Source: Siphonodentalium dalli (lineage: Eukaryota > Mollusca > Scaphopoda > Gadilida > Siphonodentaliidae). Taken from it: a DNA stretch of 64,000 bases. The position numbers and the translations under genes are program-made. The stretch spans positions 216,709,982 through 216,773,981 of the forward strand of contig CP136063.1 in the NCBI GenBank assembly GCA_032622095.1. The letters are read 5' to 3'. The notes under the pieces are model-generated. The model worked only from the letters and a program-made list of their open reading frames with translations, was not told where the DNA came from and ran no database searches. Within the stretch, counting starts at the first letter, position 1, and each line of letters starts with the position of its first letter. Shown piece by piece: positions 42,317-54,905 of the stretch.

Positions 42317-45032
42317 TGTAACTAAGACCTTTAAGCCAAGATAATTGTGTACATGGAAATTGAGTGGGCAGCTATCTCAAACATTAATGTGACTATGAAT
42401 TGGCTCGAAAATAATGTTCATCAGTGCATCAAGCTAATCAATGAATTATTTGCATGTCAATCAACTCAGGTGATCTGTTGATCTCACAACACCTAAAGTA
42501 TCCAAGTCTGGCATAGTGACTGCTTGTCATTTAGTATAAAAGAAGATGATTCAATAGACTAAACACAAGTTGTATGGAATAATACTAGATCATGTTCTGG
42601 TTGACAAACTAATCAGGAAATATTTAGAAATGATGTAATTGTGTGTGTATCCTGCACAATGACCTAGGTTTGCAGATATCAGCAATTTATAAAATAATAT
42701 TTCCAATTGCAGCCTGGCAAATATCCTCTCTAGATATGTATTTATTTTTTAAATATGTCAACTCTAGTTCAATTGAAGCTTAGCAATTGATATGTCATGG
42801 ATATGTCTGCATAATGTCAACAATGACTCGAAAATCAAGATTGAGTTCACTGTCCTGAGATGTTATGAGCTTAAAATGTGTTAGAGGCAAATAGCCAAAA
42901 CACTTGTTCGGTTCATGTAATAGTTTGCGGGGGAAAACGATATCTCACTGGGTATTCAGGGGATATGTATCATTTTGTGTGTGTAAAATTGGATGCATTT
43001 GCCTTAAAATGTTTTATGTGAATCTATCAGCTTCTGTTGGGTCACTGTAATTGTCCACTTTATGGATGCATTAGAATTTCTACTTAGTAGTATGGAATTT
43101 GACCACACTGGAAGACCTATACCATACTCTCATCACCCACTGACATGGAAACTCCATTGCATGTACATGTATGTGGTAGACAATTGCATATCAGCCAGTT
43201 TTTGAAAAAAAAATCTTCATATTTACCTGTATTAAAAATGTTCAATTAAAACAGCTTCTGACAGGTTAATCTGTATTTTTGAACTAAAGGAGACAATTTC
43301 CCAGTCATATGGATGATATCAGTAGGGTTTTTAGTGAAACTTGGGTTTAGTAAAAATATTGTGTGCAGGTTCGAGGGTTGTGGGTACCCGAAAATGACAG
43401 ATTAAAAAAATAAGGCATACCACACACATTTTCACACCAGCGGCCATTTGTCCTATGTTCCTTTGCAAAGCAATTTCAATGCAAAGCGTGATATGTACCA
43501 TCGACGCTCAGTTTAGAGTGATAAAAGAGTGATAAATGTTAAGTGTTTGTATGGAAGTTCAAAGTGTCAATAACTGTGGTGAAAATAAATGGATAAAATA
43601 TACGGATTGGGAATATCGTTTCATTTTACTGATCTATCATTGCACTTTTACTGTATCACTATATCAACATATCCATGTCTGGAGTTGTCCAATGATCTTG
43701 ACACACTAAACAGGTACAACACCGATAAGGTGTTCGTATCCAACCAAGCCTAATGGCGTCAATGTGGTGCAGAAGCTGATTATATACACCGCAATGCCAC
43801 GTCAAGCACAAAATCTATTTTTGGTTAATTAGTAATTTGTGTATTTTGGATGATACATCTTGCATTACTAAACTGATTATACATGTCACTTTAATAAAAT
43901 ATTCGTTCGTAATAAATTTAGAACACAGGTACTTAAACCTACCTGCATGCACCAATCTTCAATATCGGTGGATTGAAGGTAAGAAGATAACTATTTTATG
44001 GAACTGTTTATCCATCTACTGTCTTTGAGAATCTACGGACGTCTGTGTTGCGAACTCAGCCAATATAGCAGACTCATAAGAATAAGCTATATCGCGATTT
44101 CGGAACACAGCTCTACTGCCCAATGTCTTGTCAGGAATAATAAACACTGGTGTTTGTACAATAGATGTTAATTCCTGAAGAGCGTCAAATTAAATTTTTC
44201 TTGAACATTCAATTAAAAATTGATGGCTCAGCCCAGTCATGATTGCTTTGTCAGATTACAATTGTCCATCCATGCTTAGTGGCGGTTTATCAATGACAAA
44301 TAACGAAGGTCACTTGGCATTCAGATCAAATCCAAGTACCAGGTATTGAGGATATACCTCAGCTCTAGTGGAACTTGACGAGTTGGCATTCTTACGATAA
44401 ATACATTTTGTTTGGTTTGAGTTGCCATATTAAAATAAAGTAATCGATAACTAGCCCAGCAGCCGCCTCTGACTAAACGAAACTTAAAGAGAGATGACAC
44501 GAATGAAACAACATAGCTGGAAAACAGAACACACAACTAGACTCAGGAACAGAAATGTAATCTTAATCACTGTGGAGAGGCGTGACTAGCCGATTGATTT
44601 AATCGGGTCAACTCAATCGCCCGCCTTGAAAAGATCAAAGGACAACAGATTACCATGAGCTAAGCCGTACCCGCAGGTCGATGCGTCACATAACATGTCA
44701 CTCTAGTGCCACCGGAGTGGTCGGGACTCTTCCACCGCACTTCACGACAAACAGGGTGCCACATAAGTGGAGTCTTACCCCTCACATTGGGGCGGTTGGC
44801 CTATTCGACACTGGCCCACGCGGGGGTTCTCTCATTTGAAGGAAACTCGGAGGCATCAAAGGTCATTGAACAAAACCGTCACTGCTTTGTTTGATTCAAA
44901 ATGAGTAACTGTAAGCATGGTGTGCCTGTCATAGGACTCGTACACATTGTTCAACTATCCACAGTAGTTGGCGCACACGTCCATATAATAAGGATCGAAA
45001 CGTGAGTCTACTTGTAATAAATCGTGTTGTCC

Positions 45033-45993
45033 TCATGTTTGTGTAGGTCCACTGTCAGTCAGTATATCAAACTCATTGGCATTGGCGTTAACTGTGATAT
45101 CAACTAAATTACTGTTAATGATGCTGCTAGTGCTCTTATTTTCACAAATGAACGGTACGTCCTCTGTTGCTGTGACTACATGCCTTCGGTTACGATGAAA
45201 GTCGCTACTGTCAGTTGTCGCAATATATGAACTAGTGTTTTGTAATGCCTGGGATCGTTGTTGTCAGCGTTCATGGCACCCGTTGTTGTCAGCGTTCATG
45301 ACACCAATCGCTATGCTGAGAAATTAGCAGCAGCACCAGGTTGATTGCATCTATTTGTTTTTCCAACGCATCGACATCCTGCATATACTTATGTGTGTGA
45401 CTTGTAGCTTGATAAATTCGTTTTAATTGCTCATTAGATGACTCGTTGATTTGACAGTTGGAAATTGCGTTCTAAATTGTTAATATTCAAATATTCTGCG
45501 AACGCTGTCATTGGTGATGCCGCATAAAATTCTCTCTCTTATGAGTTAATGTTTCAATTCGCCAAATTTACAGGTTCGGTTATTTAAAACAGTACCATAG
45601 TCAAGAATTATCTCAGTTGCTCGTTGATTACGATAACTAAATTTGTGTCGTTTCATTGTGATACCATTTTGTGGGTCACACATGTTTTTGAATTTATTTT
45701 TCAAGACACCAGGGCCTCCCCTTCTTGCATTAGATTTGTATGTGAAACTGCGTTCATTCTCTATGGCTTCAGATCCAGCAAAATTCAGGAGGATATTCGC
45801 TTTTGTTTTTGTATTAGTGTGCAGCGGCTATATCACATTCTTGTTGCCGTATACGCCAGTTCTCGGCAACAATGGCTTCAAATTCATGTTCGATGCTTAA
45901 ATTATACACACGGCAGTCGACACTAGGCGTGTATATCTTTTCAGGCGACACATACACCCTACTGCAGTTCGGCCCTCGGCACAATTCAATTCT
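45033..45993 (-). pseudogene. Gypsy-type LTR retrotransposon Gag/protease remnant, copy 2
   Basis: The duplicate of 39232-40192. It has the same frame breaks, the same 25-bp duplication and the same stop after the CKFGELKH stretch, plus a few substitutions (near 45235 and 45355). The shared lesions show that the element was already dead when the block was copied. No pol region or LTRs lie nearby in either copy. Confidence 0.8.
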
Positions 45994-46399
45994 TCATTAA
46001 CTACTTAGATTTATATATGTACCATTTTTTTTATCTAATAATAGTACTGGTATTCAGCATACACAACACAAATTATCAAGAAATTATATTGTAGCCCCAT
46101 TTGACGTAACCGAATGTTCTGGTTTTTTTCTGATTTCAAGATTTTGGCAGTCTATCTATCCTTGTCAGACAATTCGCAAGAAATGACTACTTAACCCCTT
46201 TTAACTTCAGTTGTTTGTTGTTTCAATGTGCTGCGGTATAAATGCTACAAAAGTCACTCAAAGTAAGGAACTTGGATTATTGCACCACTCTACAACGATA
46301 CTACGTGCCCAATAAATTTTAACATTGTTCGCCTATGAATGGGTGATGAAAATGATCCGAAAATGACAGAAAAAAATGAAGACCATTGAACCTCATTTC

Positions 46400-48104
46400 A
46401 TTTTTGTTTTATGCATTTTTTTCATGATTTTCTGTGCAGCACGAAAGTCAACAAAAGGTACAACACCATGTCACTTCAGGTACTAGTAATATAGTCAGTG
46501 TTATGCCCGTTACAAATGTCGTGACATGATCGCAATGAACACGATTCAATTAGACCCGATGAAAGTTCGATACAACAACTGTTGACACAGACAGTCGTAC
46601 TTTCATTTAAGTGGATAGCACATGTCCTACAACCCGCCAACATATCATTTAGTTTGGCAAATAACTGTTTAAACAAATCCAATACAAATACGAAATTGTA
46701 TTGGCATGAGGTTCGTCACGTATTTAAAAAAAATGGACTCTCCAAAGAACTATTGATGTCATGTTGGTGTCAAATTATAAACTTTATTTAAATGTTGCTT
46801 GTGCACCCTCGTGTACGTGGTTATCACCAAAGCCGAGGGTATCGCCAAAGCCGAGACAATGGGAGAGTCATATTCACGTATATGATATGGGAATATGTTT
46901 GTTTCTCATCGTAAAACAGACAACGAACATCGTATGTGTATGTCCACACGAAGCAGGAGTATTTATCCACCAGTTGTCAATCAGTTTTCCCAGATCAAAC
47001 CATTTCATAATTTTTTCAATAGTGTTTTTGCTTTTGCTCACTCAAATTTTCGAGAACAACCACCCACTAGTATAGTTCCTGGACTCCCACGCTTCCAAAA
47101 CAAATGCCGGTATATAGTTGAATCTGTCAATGAAGCATAGGATTGAATAGAATTTTAAAAATCCGTGTCGTTCTCAATATCCGCGCGATATGGAGGGACC
47201 ACTGTCGGTCCAGAAAGATGTTAACGTCACAGATGAAGATGTCACCAAACGCCGAGTACATATGCGTATCACTTAAAGGCACGCGAGGCCTTCATTGTCG
47301 AAAATATTCATATTTGTTCCAAACACCGTAAACAGAAAAACATTAAAACGCATACAGTTTCGTTCATATATACCATGACCATCGCGTAAACAGCATGTTA
47401 TCATAAAGACCTACTATATTTTACCTAAGCAAAAGCCTGATTGTGTTACAGAAGAAGCACAATGCTACAGGCTAATCACACACACATGGCATAAACGCTC
47501 TTTATTAGTTCCATATCAGGAATTCACCAACAAAGAACGCTCTTTATGTTTACCATCATAATATAAACAAACACCAGAAAAGTAACTTTTTATGCTCTTG
47601 TTTACATAACAATAGTCAAACATATGACAATAACATACTGTGTATGCGATATTTCTTATTTGTATACGGACAAAGTCGGTCTACATTTTGATGTTCTTTC
47701 TGTTTGTGGCGGTTTTTGACGGCTGGAAATATGTTCACAGGATACCCACCGCCAAGGCCAACCGTACCTTTAAGGAGTTCTGATGAGTTTTCGGGTGTTT
47801 TTATGTGTATCTGAGACTGATCATTTGGACTGCGAATGTCATCTGAAATATGAATACATAACATATTCGAAATATTGTGTGCATATCTATTATGAATGTA
47901 TTTAAATTGAAATTAATTGAACATCCATCTCAGCATTCAGATTTGCTATATCAAAAAGGTGAATGCATGATAACGCGATGCCTTGATCACACGCACGTGA
48001 ATTCTGCCGTTCGTATGCATGCAGCTAACCGGATATTCGTTTAGTATTAACACGCTTGGAAAACGAAAATGTTATATTTTAACCTGGGTGCCACTACATT
48101 TGTT
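46400..48104. other. Mostly unassigned stretch with two weak minus-strand exon candidates
   Basis: The minus strand is open for ~85 codons over about 46476-46730, with a Cys-rich run (AGCRTCAIHLNES, CVNSCCIELSSG, CSLRSCHDIC). At about 47768-47842, minus, a TATTCATATTTCAG acceptor-like sequence precedes a ~75-nt open piece (SPNDQSQIHIKTPENSS) ending AAAG|GTACGG, a plausible donor. I recognise neither, and the other strand is also open over part of the first. They could be exons of an unseen host gene or chance. Elsewhere nothing is recognised, apart from a small direct repeat CCAAAGCCGAG near 46826-46856. Confidence 0.3.
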
Positions 48105-48225
48105 CTAATGTCAGGGGTGGGGTCTGCAAATGTTTTCCGAACACTAGGCGGGTGTGAGTGGTTCAGCAACCCGGCTTACATATTTTTTCCTGGCCCTGTA
48201 ATTTTTTTCCTAGAGTCATTTTTCT
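48105..48225 (-). repeat. Dispersed repeat, copy 2 (inverted relative of 18045-18165)
   Basis: GGGGTGGGGTCTGCAAATG, CGAACACTAGGCGGGTG, CAACCCGGCTTACATA and CCTGGCCCTGTAATTT match the reverse complement of 18045-18165 in order. An open frame at 48069-48251 is part of this repeat and is not taken as a gene. Confidence 0.7.
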
Positions 48226-48904
48226 TCAAAATAATGGGACAAAAGGTTTAAAGAATGCTTCTATTATGTAGTAGGTATGCACTTAAATCTTGGTAGGGGG
48301 TTTGAGTTTATCTTCAGTTAATAATAAGGGATGATACCAAGGGGTTATAAAAAGTTCAGCTTGCCTAATGTTTTCATCAAGGATCTATCAATGCACATTA
48401 ACATGGAAAGGCTCAGATTTAAATAGTTCTAATACAATCATTTATTCAACCTGATATAAATGAAAACATAACACTAATAGATTCTTCAAATAAATGTAAA
48501 CTCTTCACTGAACACTTCAAATAAAAATAGACTATTCAAAAAACCATAATAAAATAAAACAAAGGTGTTAAAACAAACTTTAACCGATAGCAAGGGCAGC
48601 CAGTGGCCAGCTTGGATTTTACTCTTTGTATGACCAATAGATTATTGGTCAACTTGTGGTTAGTCTTTCTCTGAATCGCAAACACACTTATATGTCTATG
48701 TGGGGACACTGCGATGCCGATGTTTACACTAATCAAATAGACCGAGTGCCAGTCGGTCAGTGCGATTAACTAAACTGATTCACCTACTCTGAAATTTTGC
48801 ATGGCGCATCATACAATCACCCGGTCGCGACCGCCAGGTGTCTAACAATTATTTTCTGATACATGATATCACGCAATATTAGTAGCATAGTCGCTATTTT
48901 TCTT
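48226..48904. other. Spacer with a monomer fragment
   Basis: GGCAGCCAGTGGCCAGCTTG and GATTTTACTCTTTGTATGAC near 48595-48640 are a fragment of the 1-10 kb monomer family. Nothing else is recognised. Confidence 0.55.
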
Positions 48905-49795
48905 CACAAAATGCACACGGGAGTACCCAAGATCATATAAGGCGGATTATTTATCTTATAAGACTATTGGACTTATGCTAAAAAGCAAAACGAAGATAAC
49001 ACATGGAGTAGCTGACTTGAAATATCCTATAACATCAGTGGAAAAGGATCTAAAATACCTTTTTTTCTCCAGTGTATTTATAAAGGAAATCCTTGAAATG
49101 TACCTGTGTTAGAACCAGTAAATAAACATATTTTCGCACGCGATTTACAGATAACACCGCTTGCAGTTAAAAATATATTACGAACGTTCAATATATCAAA
49201 ATGTTACGGCCTAGATGATAAGGAGAGTGTGGTCCCGGATAGCTGGTAACAAGCAAATGTCAATTTGTTTTTATTTGACTTGTATACAATGCAAAATCCT
49301 CTAGGGTCATTTCAGATATACAATCATGCAACACATGGAAGACAATAATTTACATTACTGGATTTCGAGAAAGACTAATTGAACATTTGGACAACGTGAC
49401 AGCGCAAATTTAATACGGGAACACTGTTGATGTAATATATCTTGACTTCAAGTTAGTGTTCGATGTGGTTCCCCACGTGAGGCTTCTAAAGAATCTTGAA
49501 GCATTTGAAATTTCTTGAGTGATCGTAAGCAGACAGTTGTGAACGACGCCTCATCGACATGGACGAACGTAACCGACGGAGTTTCTCAACCAACGAAGAG
49601 TAATTGGTCCGGCATGTTTTCTGGGGTACATATTTATAAATGATATACCAGAATATGTCAGCTGCTTCTACAAGATATTTGCCGACGACACGAACTCATT
49701 GCAGATCTTATTTACGAAAATATTCAAAATGCTACCGATTCAGTATTCCAGAAGTCTCATAGATGACAGTTAGGTTTCTACAAATTTTAACCAGT
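48905..49795 (+). pseudogene. CR1/L2-like non-LTR reverse transcriptase remnant
   Basis: A decayed reverse transcriptase read across several frames. Pieces in order are: SKTKITHGVADL and LFFSSVFIKE (the linker before RT, cf. the family's FFSSVFTKE); NISKCYGLDD (weak); DVIYLDFKLVFDVVPHVRLL (RT motif A, usual V-I-Y-L-D-F-x-K-A-F-D); FLSDRKQTVVND and TWTNVTDGVSQP (motif B region, GVPQG altered); then INDIPEYVSCFYKIFADDTN, with intact FADD catalytic aspartates. At least four frameshifts or stops separate the pieces. The endonuclease and 3' end are missing. The order and motif A wording favour the CR1/L2 group; the exact clade is inferred. Confidence 0.87.
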
Positions 49796-49930
49796 CCCAG
49801 CCATTTTCACCAGCATCATACCATAACCGGTAAATCATTTATGGGGTGTCAAGATGCATGTTTCAATCGTATTGTCTCGGTTTTCGTATCCCAAAAGTAA
49901 CATTTTACTGTAAGGGTAAACACGCATTAG

Positions 49931-50123
49931 TACAGTAATTCCCTAAATAATCGACTCCTTAACCACAGCAGAATTATGGATAATTTTTCAGGATTATGTC
50001 GGAAATATTGCTTGTTGCCATTCATCAGAAAGCTCACAGTGAGCCATATTTCCGAGTAAATCCTGAAAAATTACCCATAATTCTGCTGTGGTTAAGGAGT
50101 CAATTATTTTGGGCATTACTGTA
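49931..50123. mobile_element. Complete Tc1/mariner-type palindromic MITE, 193 bp
   Basis: The ends are TACAGTAATTCCC and GGGCATTACTGTA, including the TA that would be the target duplication. The arms are ~75 bp (AATCGACTCCTTAACCACAG, CAGAATTATGG.TAATTTTTC, mirrored). The centre holds CCATTCATCAGAAAGCTCACA. A single-arm relative is at 21036-21125. No transposase is present. Confidence 0.88.
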
Positions 50124-51241
50124 TCTAATTTTGGGGATGCTAAAATGCATGTTTCTTGATCCCAAAATGATCACGTGATTCGGATAGTTAGTTTTTACGG
50201 TATACGTTTATATTAATTTATGCTAGTTTTTTGTTTGTTTTGTTTTTGTTTAATTTCTTCTTTCGGATGAATTGTTATATGGATTTGTATGATGGTAATA
50301 TTCTACCTGAAGGCTTGGACAATAGTGGAAGTGGAAACGGCTTTTCTGAGGTTTCTCGTAACTGCATTATGGTATTTATATACTTGTACACCTTACTCGT
50401 ATTTAACATCGCACAGTACTATTTCTCATTCATTTTTGAATTCGCGCACACTTTTAATATGCACACTGTGCTGCGCGAATTCAAAACTATCAAAACCATT
50501 TTCGTAAAAGATTTGTCTCTAGTGACAATTTCAGTTCATAATCGTTCCTGAAGATACAATGTGTATTATATCAAAGACCACCACGACGAAAATTATCATC
50601 GAGTAAATTGTAACTGCATCAAAATTTTGTTGAAAAGATTGATGGCTATGTGCTCAAAATATTTCTTCTGACACTCACATATTTATGGGCATCAACAAAA
50701 TGAACATAAGGTACGTGTAAAACAGCCACGTAAGCGGATGACTTGAGAGAAAATCAACAGATGCTTGCGATGTTTCAAATAGCTGGGTTGACATATTTCA
50801 CTCAGACGGCATGCCCAAATTGTCACTCCATGATAAGGATATATGCTTTCATGTCCCTTCGTATGGGAATATGTATATTTCTTACAAGTACTGAAACATC
50901 TAAGACTTTATCATGATTTGTACATATGGATAATGGTGTAGAGAATGCATGCCCGCATGTCCATATAATTGTCGACATTCAGTCCAACCGCATGTAATGT
51001 ACATGTATGTACGTGTAACTCAATAGCACAGGTGATTTCCTCTGTGATTTATTATAAACTCAGGAGTCGAAATTTTTTTTGCTCAGCTTTAAATTCGTGC
51101 ACCCATCGGTGCGGGAAAAACTGTACTACGCAAATTTAAATACGACTAAGGTAGTTACTGAGCGTTATTTAAAGCAATGTACATCTATTACATCTACGTT
51201 CATGATATTAAGTAAAACAATGTACATAAGTTATAATACAT
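50124..51241. other. Spacer with one strong hairpin
   Basis: At about 50433-50486, TTTTTGAATTCGCGCA is mirrored by TGCGCGAATTCAAAA around a ~24-nt loop. An overlapping open frame (50231-50551) has a hydrophobic stretch but no family I know and mixed codons, so I do not call it a gene. Nothing else is recognised. Confidence 0.5.
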
Positions 51242-51491
51242 GTAACCCTTTCATGACAGGAGCTGCGCTGGAGCAGCATTAAAGACCATGTGCCTGTGCA
51301 CTCTCTTATACACCCGAGTCTCCCATAGGGAGCATCGCATATATATGATAATATGCACCGGCTTAAACAGACAAGTTAAATATTGTTAGGTCAATGCATT
51401 CTCCCACATATGCGAGGCCCACTATATAAGATAATGCATTGGCGCAGGTTTTTCGCAAAAAACAAAAAAAGAACAGTCACGGAAAGGTTAA
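51242..51491. mobile_element. piggyBac-like MITE, ~240 bp
   Basis: The left end is gTAA-CCCTTTCATGACAGG and the right end, inverted, TTAA-CCTTTCCGTGACTG, with TTAA at 51488-51491. The interior has CGAGTCTCCCATAGGGAGC and TATGCGAGGCCCACTATATA, two related half-palindromes. A partial relative lies in the hAT-like element at 20664. Assignment rests on TTAA plus a C-rich terminus. Confidence 0.72.
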
Positions 51492-52008
51492 ATAATATAC
51501 ACAAAAACTGATGATAGTAACATATCAAAGTAAATTTTCATTTATTTTGGGCACTCATATGGTGCCTTTCACCAAAATTTAGGCTACGTGATTATTCCCA
51601 GGAAATGTATCACAAAGTGGCTGTTTTACAGCATTATATCACACAATGCTTACCGTATATCTAATATCACATGGTGGGGCGAGAAATGGAGGCACAGGGG
51701 TGAAAATACACTGATTTGTGTCGCACAATTTGCCCAACCTTATTTGGTATTGTCCATAGATCTACTTTCATTGCCTATATACACGTATGAATCTTGCCAG
51801 GTACCACCACATGTTTACATTTGGACCAGTCACAACCTTTTACCATTCCCAGTGTATATAACAATCACTAGGGGATTGGCCGTCAGAAAACGACGGGTAT
51901 ATAAATGTTCTTTGTTACTTGATGGTGTCAGCGGTCATGAACAGATTCTCATTACTATATTAGAAATGGAATGGTCATGCTTCTCGTTTTGTCACTATAG
52001 GCGCGTGT

Positions 52009-52440
52009 GAACACTTTATTTCACTAAAACTAAGTCTACACCTACACCAGATACGCATGCACAAATGAAACGATACCAAAGCAGCATATTACCTTGTTAC
52101 TCAATACTATATATACACGTAACTGAAACAGGCTCAATTCTAGAGCCTTTATTTAGCGACCGGGGGGGGGGGGGCTTGCGGCACATTTTGATATGAAACG
52201 GACCCATTGGGGGGCCTTTATTCAGCATACAGCTTAGGGACCACCGACACCTGCACTGCGGTACATTTGTGGGAACACTTTATTTCACTAAAAATGTATG
52301 TTCTACTCCCCAAACCCACATATATGCATGCACATATAGAAAGCAACACAATCAAGATAGTTGACTTTATTACTATACATGTACATACTAACTGAAACAT
52401 GCTCCATTCGGGAGACTTTGTTTATCGGCGGAGGAGCGTG
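52009..52440 (+). repeat. Two-unit tandem duplication, ~264 bp
   Basis: GAACACTTTATTTCACTAAAA at 52009 recurs at 52273. Later, GTAACTGAAACAGGCTCAATT with GAGCCTTTATTTAGCGACCG (52119-52163) recurs as CTAACTGAAACATGCTCCATT with GAGACTTTGTTTATCGGCGG. A 12-G run lies in the spacer near 52164. Confidence 0.8.
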
Positions 52441-53019
52441 TGATTTTTCTAACCTAGTTCCGGAAAATCTACTGAACGGTACTCAATGAGTCGTAATTTC
52501 GTTGGAGAATCTGGATTCAGATTACGGATTACACTCCGTACGACGTGATTCGGCAAACGAACAGACCAGAATCAGTAAACGAACATACCGTAATCGTTAT
52601 TTCGTCGTAATCTGGATTCCGATTCAGATTGCGATTACGTAATCAGGACATTCAAAATGTAAAAAAAAAACGAGATTTCCCCACCTCGGAGTTTAAGAAC
52701 ACAATAAAACATCAGAATCCGCCCCTTGCGTACAAATTATTGCATAATATAAACGATCCACATCACAGAATTTTAAATATGGAGACAAATTTGTGTTATC
52801 GAGTATTAACGGGGAGAATTTTACTGAAATTAGCCAAATAATAATGGTATTGATAGTAACGCCCTATAATAAGTGGTCAATACTTGTAAAAACATAACCC
52901 TACCCACAAAACTGGCTCTCGTCTTCCACCAGTCCAAGCGTTTGGTGTAGAAAACACCATAATTGTAAAAAGGGTTATAAAAGCATAAAACTTGGAACAT
53001 ATGTTCCTTATACGCTACT
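52441..53019. other. Spacer without recognised gene
   Basis: From 52490 to 52655 the words GATTCAGATTACG, GTAATCTGGATTCCGATTC and relatives repeat irregularly. An open frame at 52629-52841 looks protein-like in composition (KLLHNINDPHHRILNMETN), but I cannot place it. Confidence 0.4.
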
Positions 53020-54030
53020 ACTCATTTTCGGCTATGGTGACATTCGCGACATGCCCTTCTTAGCAACGGTTGCTAGGCAAATACCCGGCATCGGTCTAAT
53101 GCATATGACTGACGCTAAATGTGAGTTGTGACAAACTAAACGACGTCGTGTACCATTTTTGTGGTGACAATAATTATAAGTTGTCGGGTTTGACCCGACT
53201 GACAAATTACCATATTGCTTACGTACATGTGGTGACTGTTGCTAGGGACACACCCAAAATCTAAAGATGCACATATGACTGATATCACGGTATGTTTAAC
53301 AAACTAAACTACACTACACTTTTATGTTGAGAACAATTATAATAGTTGTTGTTAGTGTTGAGCTGGCTGACAAAAATACCATACAGGTGTTACTTATATG
53401 AGTGGTAACTGTTGCCAGGGTCATACCCGACATGCAAAAATGAACATACGACTGCTATTGGGGTAGTTTTAACTAAACTCGTTTTTTATAATGAAAACAA
53501 TTGAAAATGACAGTGTGAACTAACCATAATGTGCTAATTTATTTTTCATATGGGTAAAATTATCCGTTTTACTCCATTATCAGTTCAGTTATCAAATCAT
53601 GTAAATTGTTAGAAACTCATACCGTATTATGAAACAGTTATATCAGTTAAATCACCAGAAACTCATACAAATGGTATGTATTCAATGGTGTCTATGCCCA
53701 CATAAACCACTACACCACCCGTTAAGTAATGACTGCAGTTTCTTTACTGCCATGTCCACACTAACAATACTTATGATAATTGTTTTCAAAATTTAAATGG
53801 TTACAAGACGTGGTTTAGTTTGTTAAAACTACCATATTAACAATCATGTGTGCATTTTTCGATTACGGGTATGTCCCTAGCAACCGTTATCGCTCCTGTA
53901 AGTAAGAATTATATAGTAATCTGTTTTCAGTCTAACCCACACTAACAACAACTATTACAATTGTTTTACCATAAAATGATAATGACGCAGTTTATATTAG
54001 TTTATTAAAACTACAATAATAAATGACCTG
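53020..54030. repeat. Opposed blocks of a ~180-bp monomer
   Basis: Three monomers run forward from about 53030, 53225 and 53400. They share GGTGACTGTTGCTAGGGACA, GCACATATGACTGATATC, ACAAACTAAACTAC and GACAATTATAATAGTTGTTG-like phrases. From about 53735 to 54020 two more occur in the opposite orientation (GGTATGTCCCTAGCAACCGT, CTAACAACAACTATTACAAT). A centre of ~200 bp contains two copies of AGAAACTCATAC. The whole could fold into an imperfect hairpin. No terminal repeats are obvious. Confidence 0.82.
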
Positions 54031-54309
54031 CCGCGATGACTACACTTCTGCAAATGATCAATAGTGTATAACGAACCTATGTGCCAAGTTTCATGATTTT
54101 ATCACCATTTGCACAATTATTACACCAAACGCCTTTGTGGTCTTTTTTGACTTTCAGACACTCGAAGCCGCGTACGTTTTAGAGGGTAGTGTTAAGTTTT
54201 CGGCAATAAAATCTTGATGGTGATGTTTCGATATATCTTATCACTTTCCTTTTCTGAATTAACCGCTGTTTTAGTAGAATGGTTCATATTTCAACTCTGA
54301 ATATCAACT

Positions 54310-54905
54310 CTGAATATATGTATTTAAGTTTACAACCAGGATTCATGCCCAACAGGATGCATGCCTTGTGTAATTGTATATATAGGGATGCACAGTTTGG
54401 TTACCATTAAGCATTAATAAATTGCTGCATTTTAAAACAAAATAAATTTAAAGTGTGATTCAAATTTCTATCAAGATAACAAACAAAATGTTTTCTCATG
54501 AAACCTGGTGCTATATGGCATGCATCCAGGAAATATGTTTAAGTTTACTACCAGGTTCATACCCAACAGGTCGCATGCCTTGTGTAACTGTATATGTAGG
54601 GTTGCACAGTCTGATTGACCATTAAGCATTAATAAATTGCGACATTTTAAAACAATGAATTTAAAGTGTGATTTAAATTTCTATCAAAATAAGATCTGGT
54701 AGTATTTGGCATCCACCCAAAAACTATATTTAGGCCTATAGTCCGGACTATGTCCATGTGTGAGCTAAAACATTGTCCACCAATACTATGTTGAATATTA
54801 GTGAGGAAATTCACAAAATTGGTTATACAATTTCAATATAGCATTCTGTAACTTTATCTACATAGATGCACATTGTGATTAAGCATTAACACATTGACTA
54901 CATTA
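54310..54905 (+). repeat. Degenerate ~200-bp tandem repeat, part 1
   Basis: Units start near 54322 (TTTAAGTTTACAACCAGGAT), 54537 and 54726, in steps of 215 and ~189 bp. Later landmarks are CATGCCTTGTGTAATTGTAT, CCATTAAGCATTAATAAATTG and TTTAAAGTGTGATTCAAATTTC. Confidence 0.8.

Larger units (their letters stand above)
41335..46399. repeat. 5,065-bp duplicated block, copy 2
   Basis: The direct repeat of 35534-40598. Similarity stops abruptly at the right edge: after ACCATTGAACCTCATT, copy 1 continues GTACGTATATTTG and copy 2 continues TCATTTTTGTTTT. Left of this copy the sequence is the 736-bp spacer, so the order is block-spacer-block-unrelated flank. Confidence 0.97.

Noticed and set aside
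50231-50551. Hydrophobic open frame as a membrane protein
   Set aside because: It overlaps another open frame and a strong hairpin, has no recognised family and lacks supporting splice or promoter signals.
51588-52010. A 140-codon opening on plus, the longest in the window
   Set aside because: It begins with GTG and its only ATG is near the end. It has no recognised domain, and its composition looks like AT-rich non-coding sequence.
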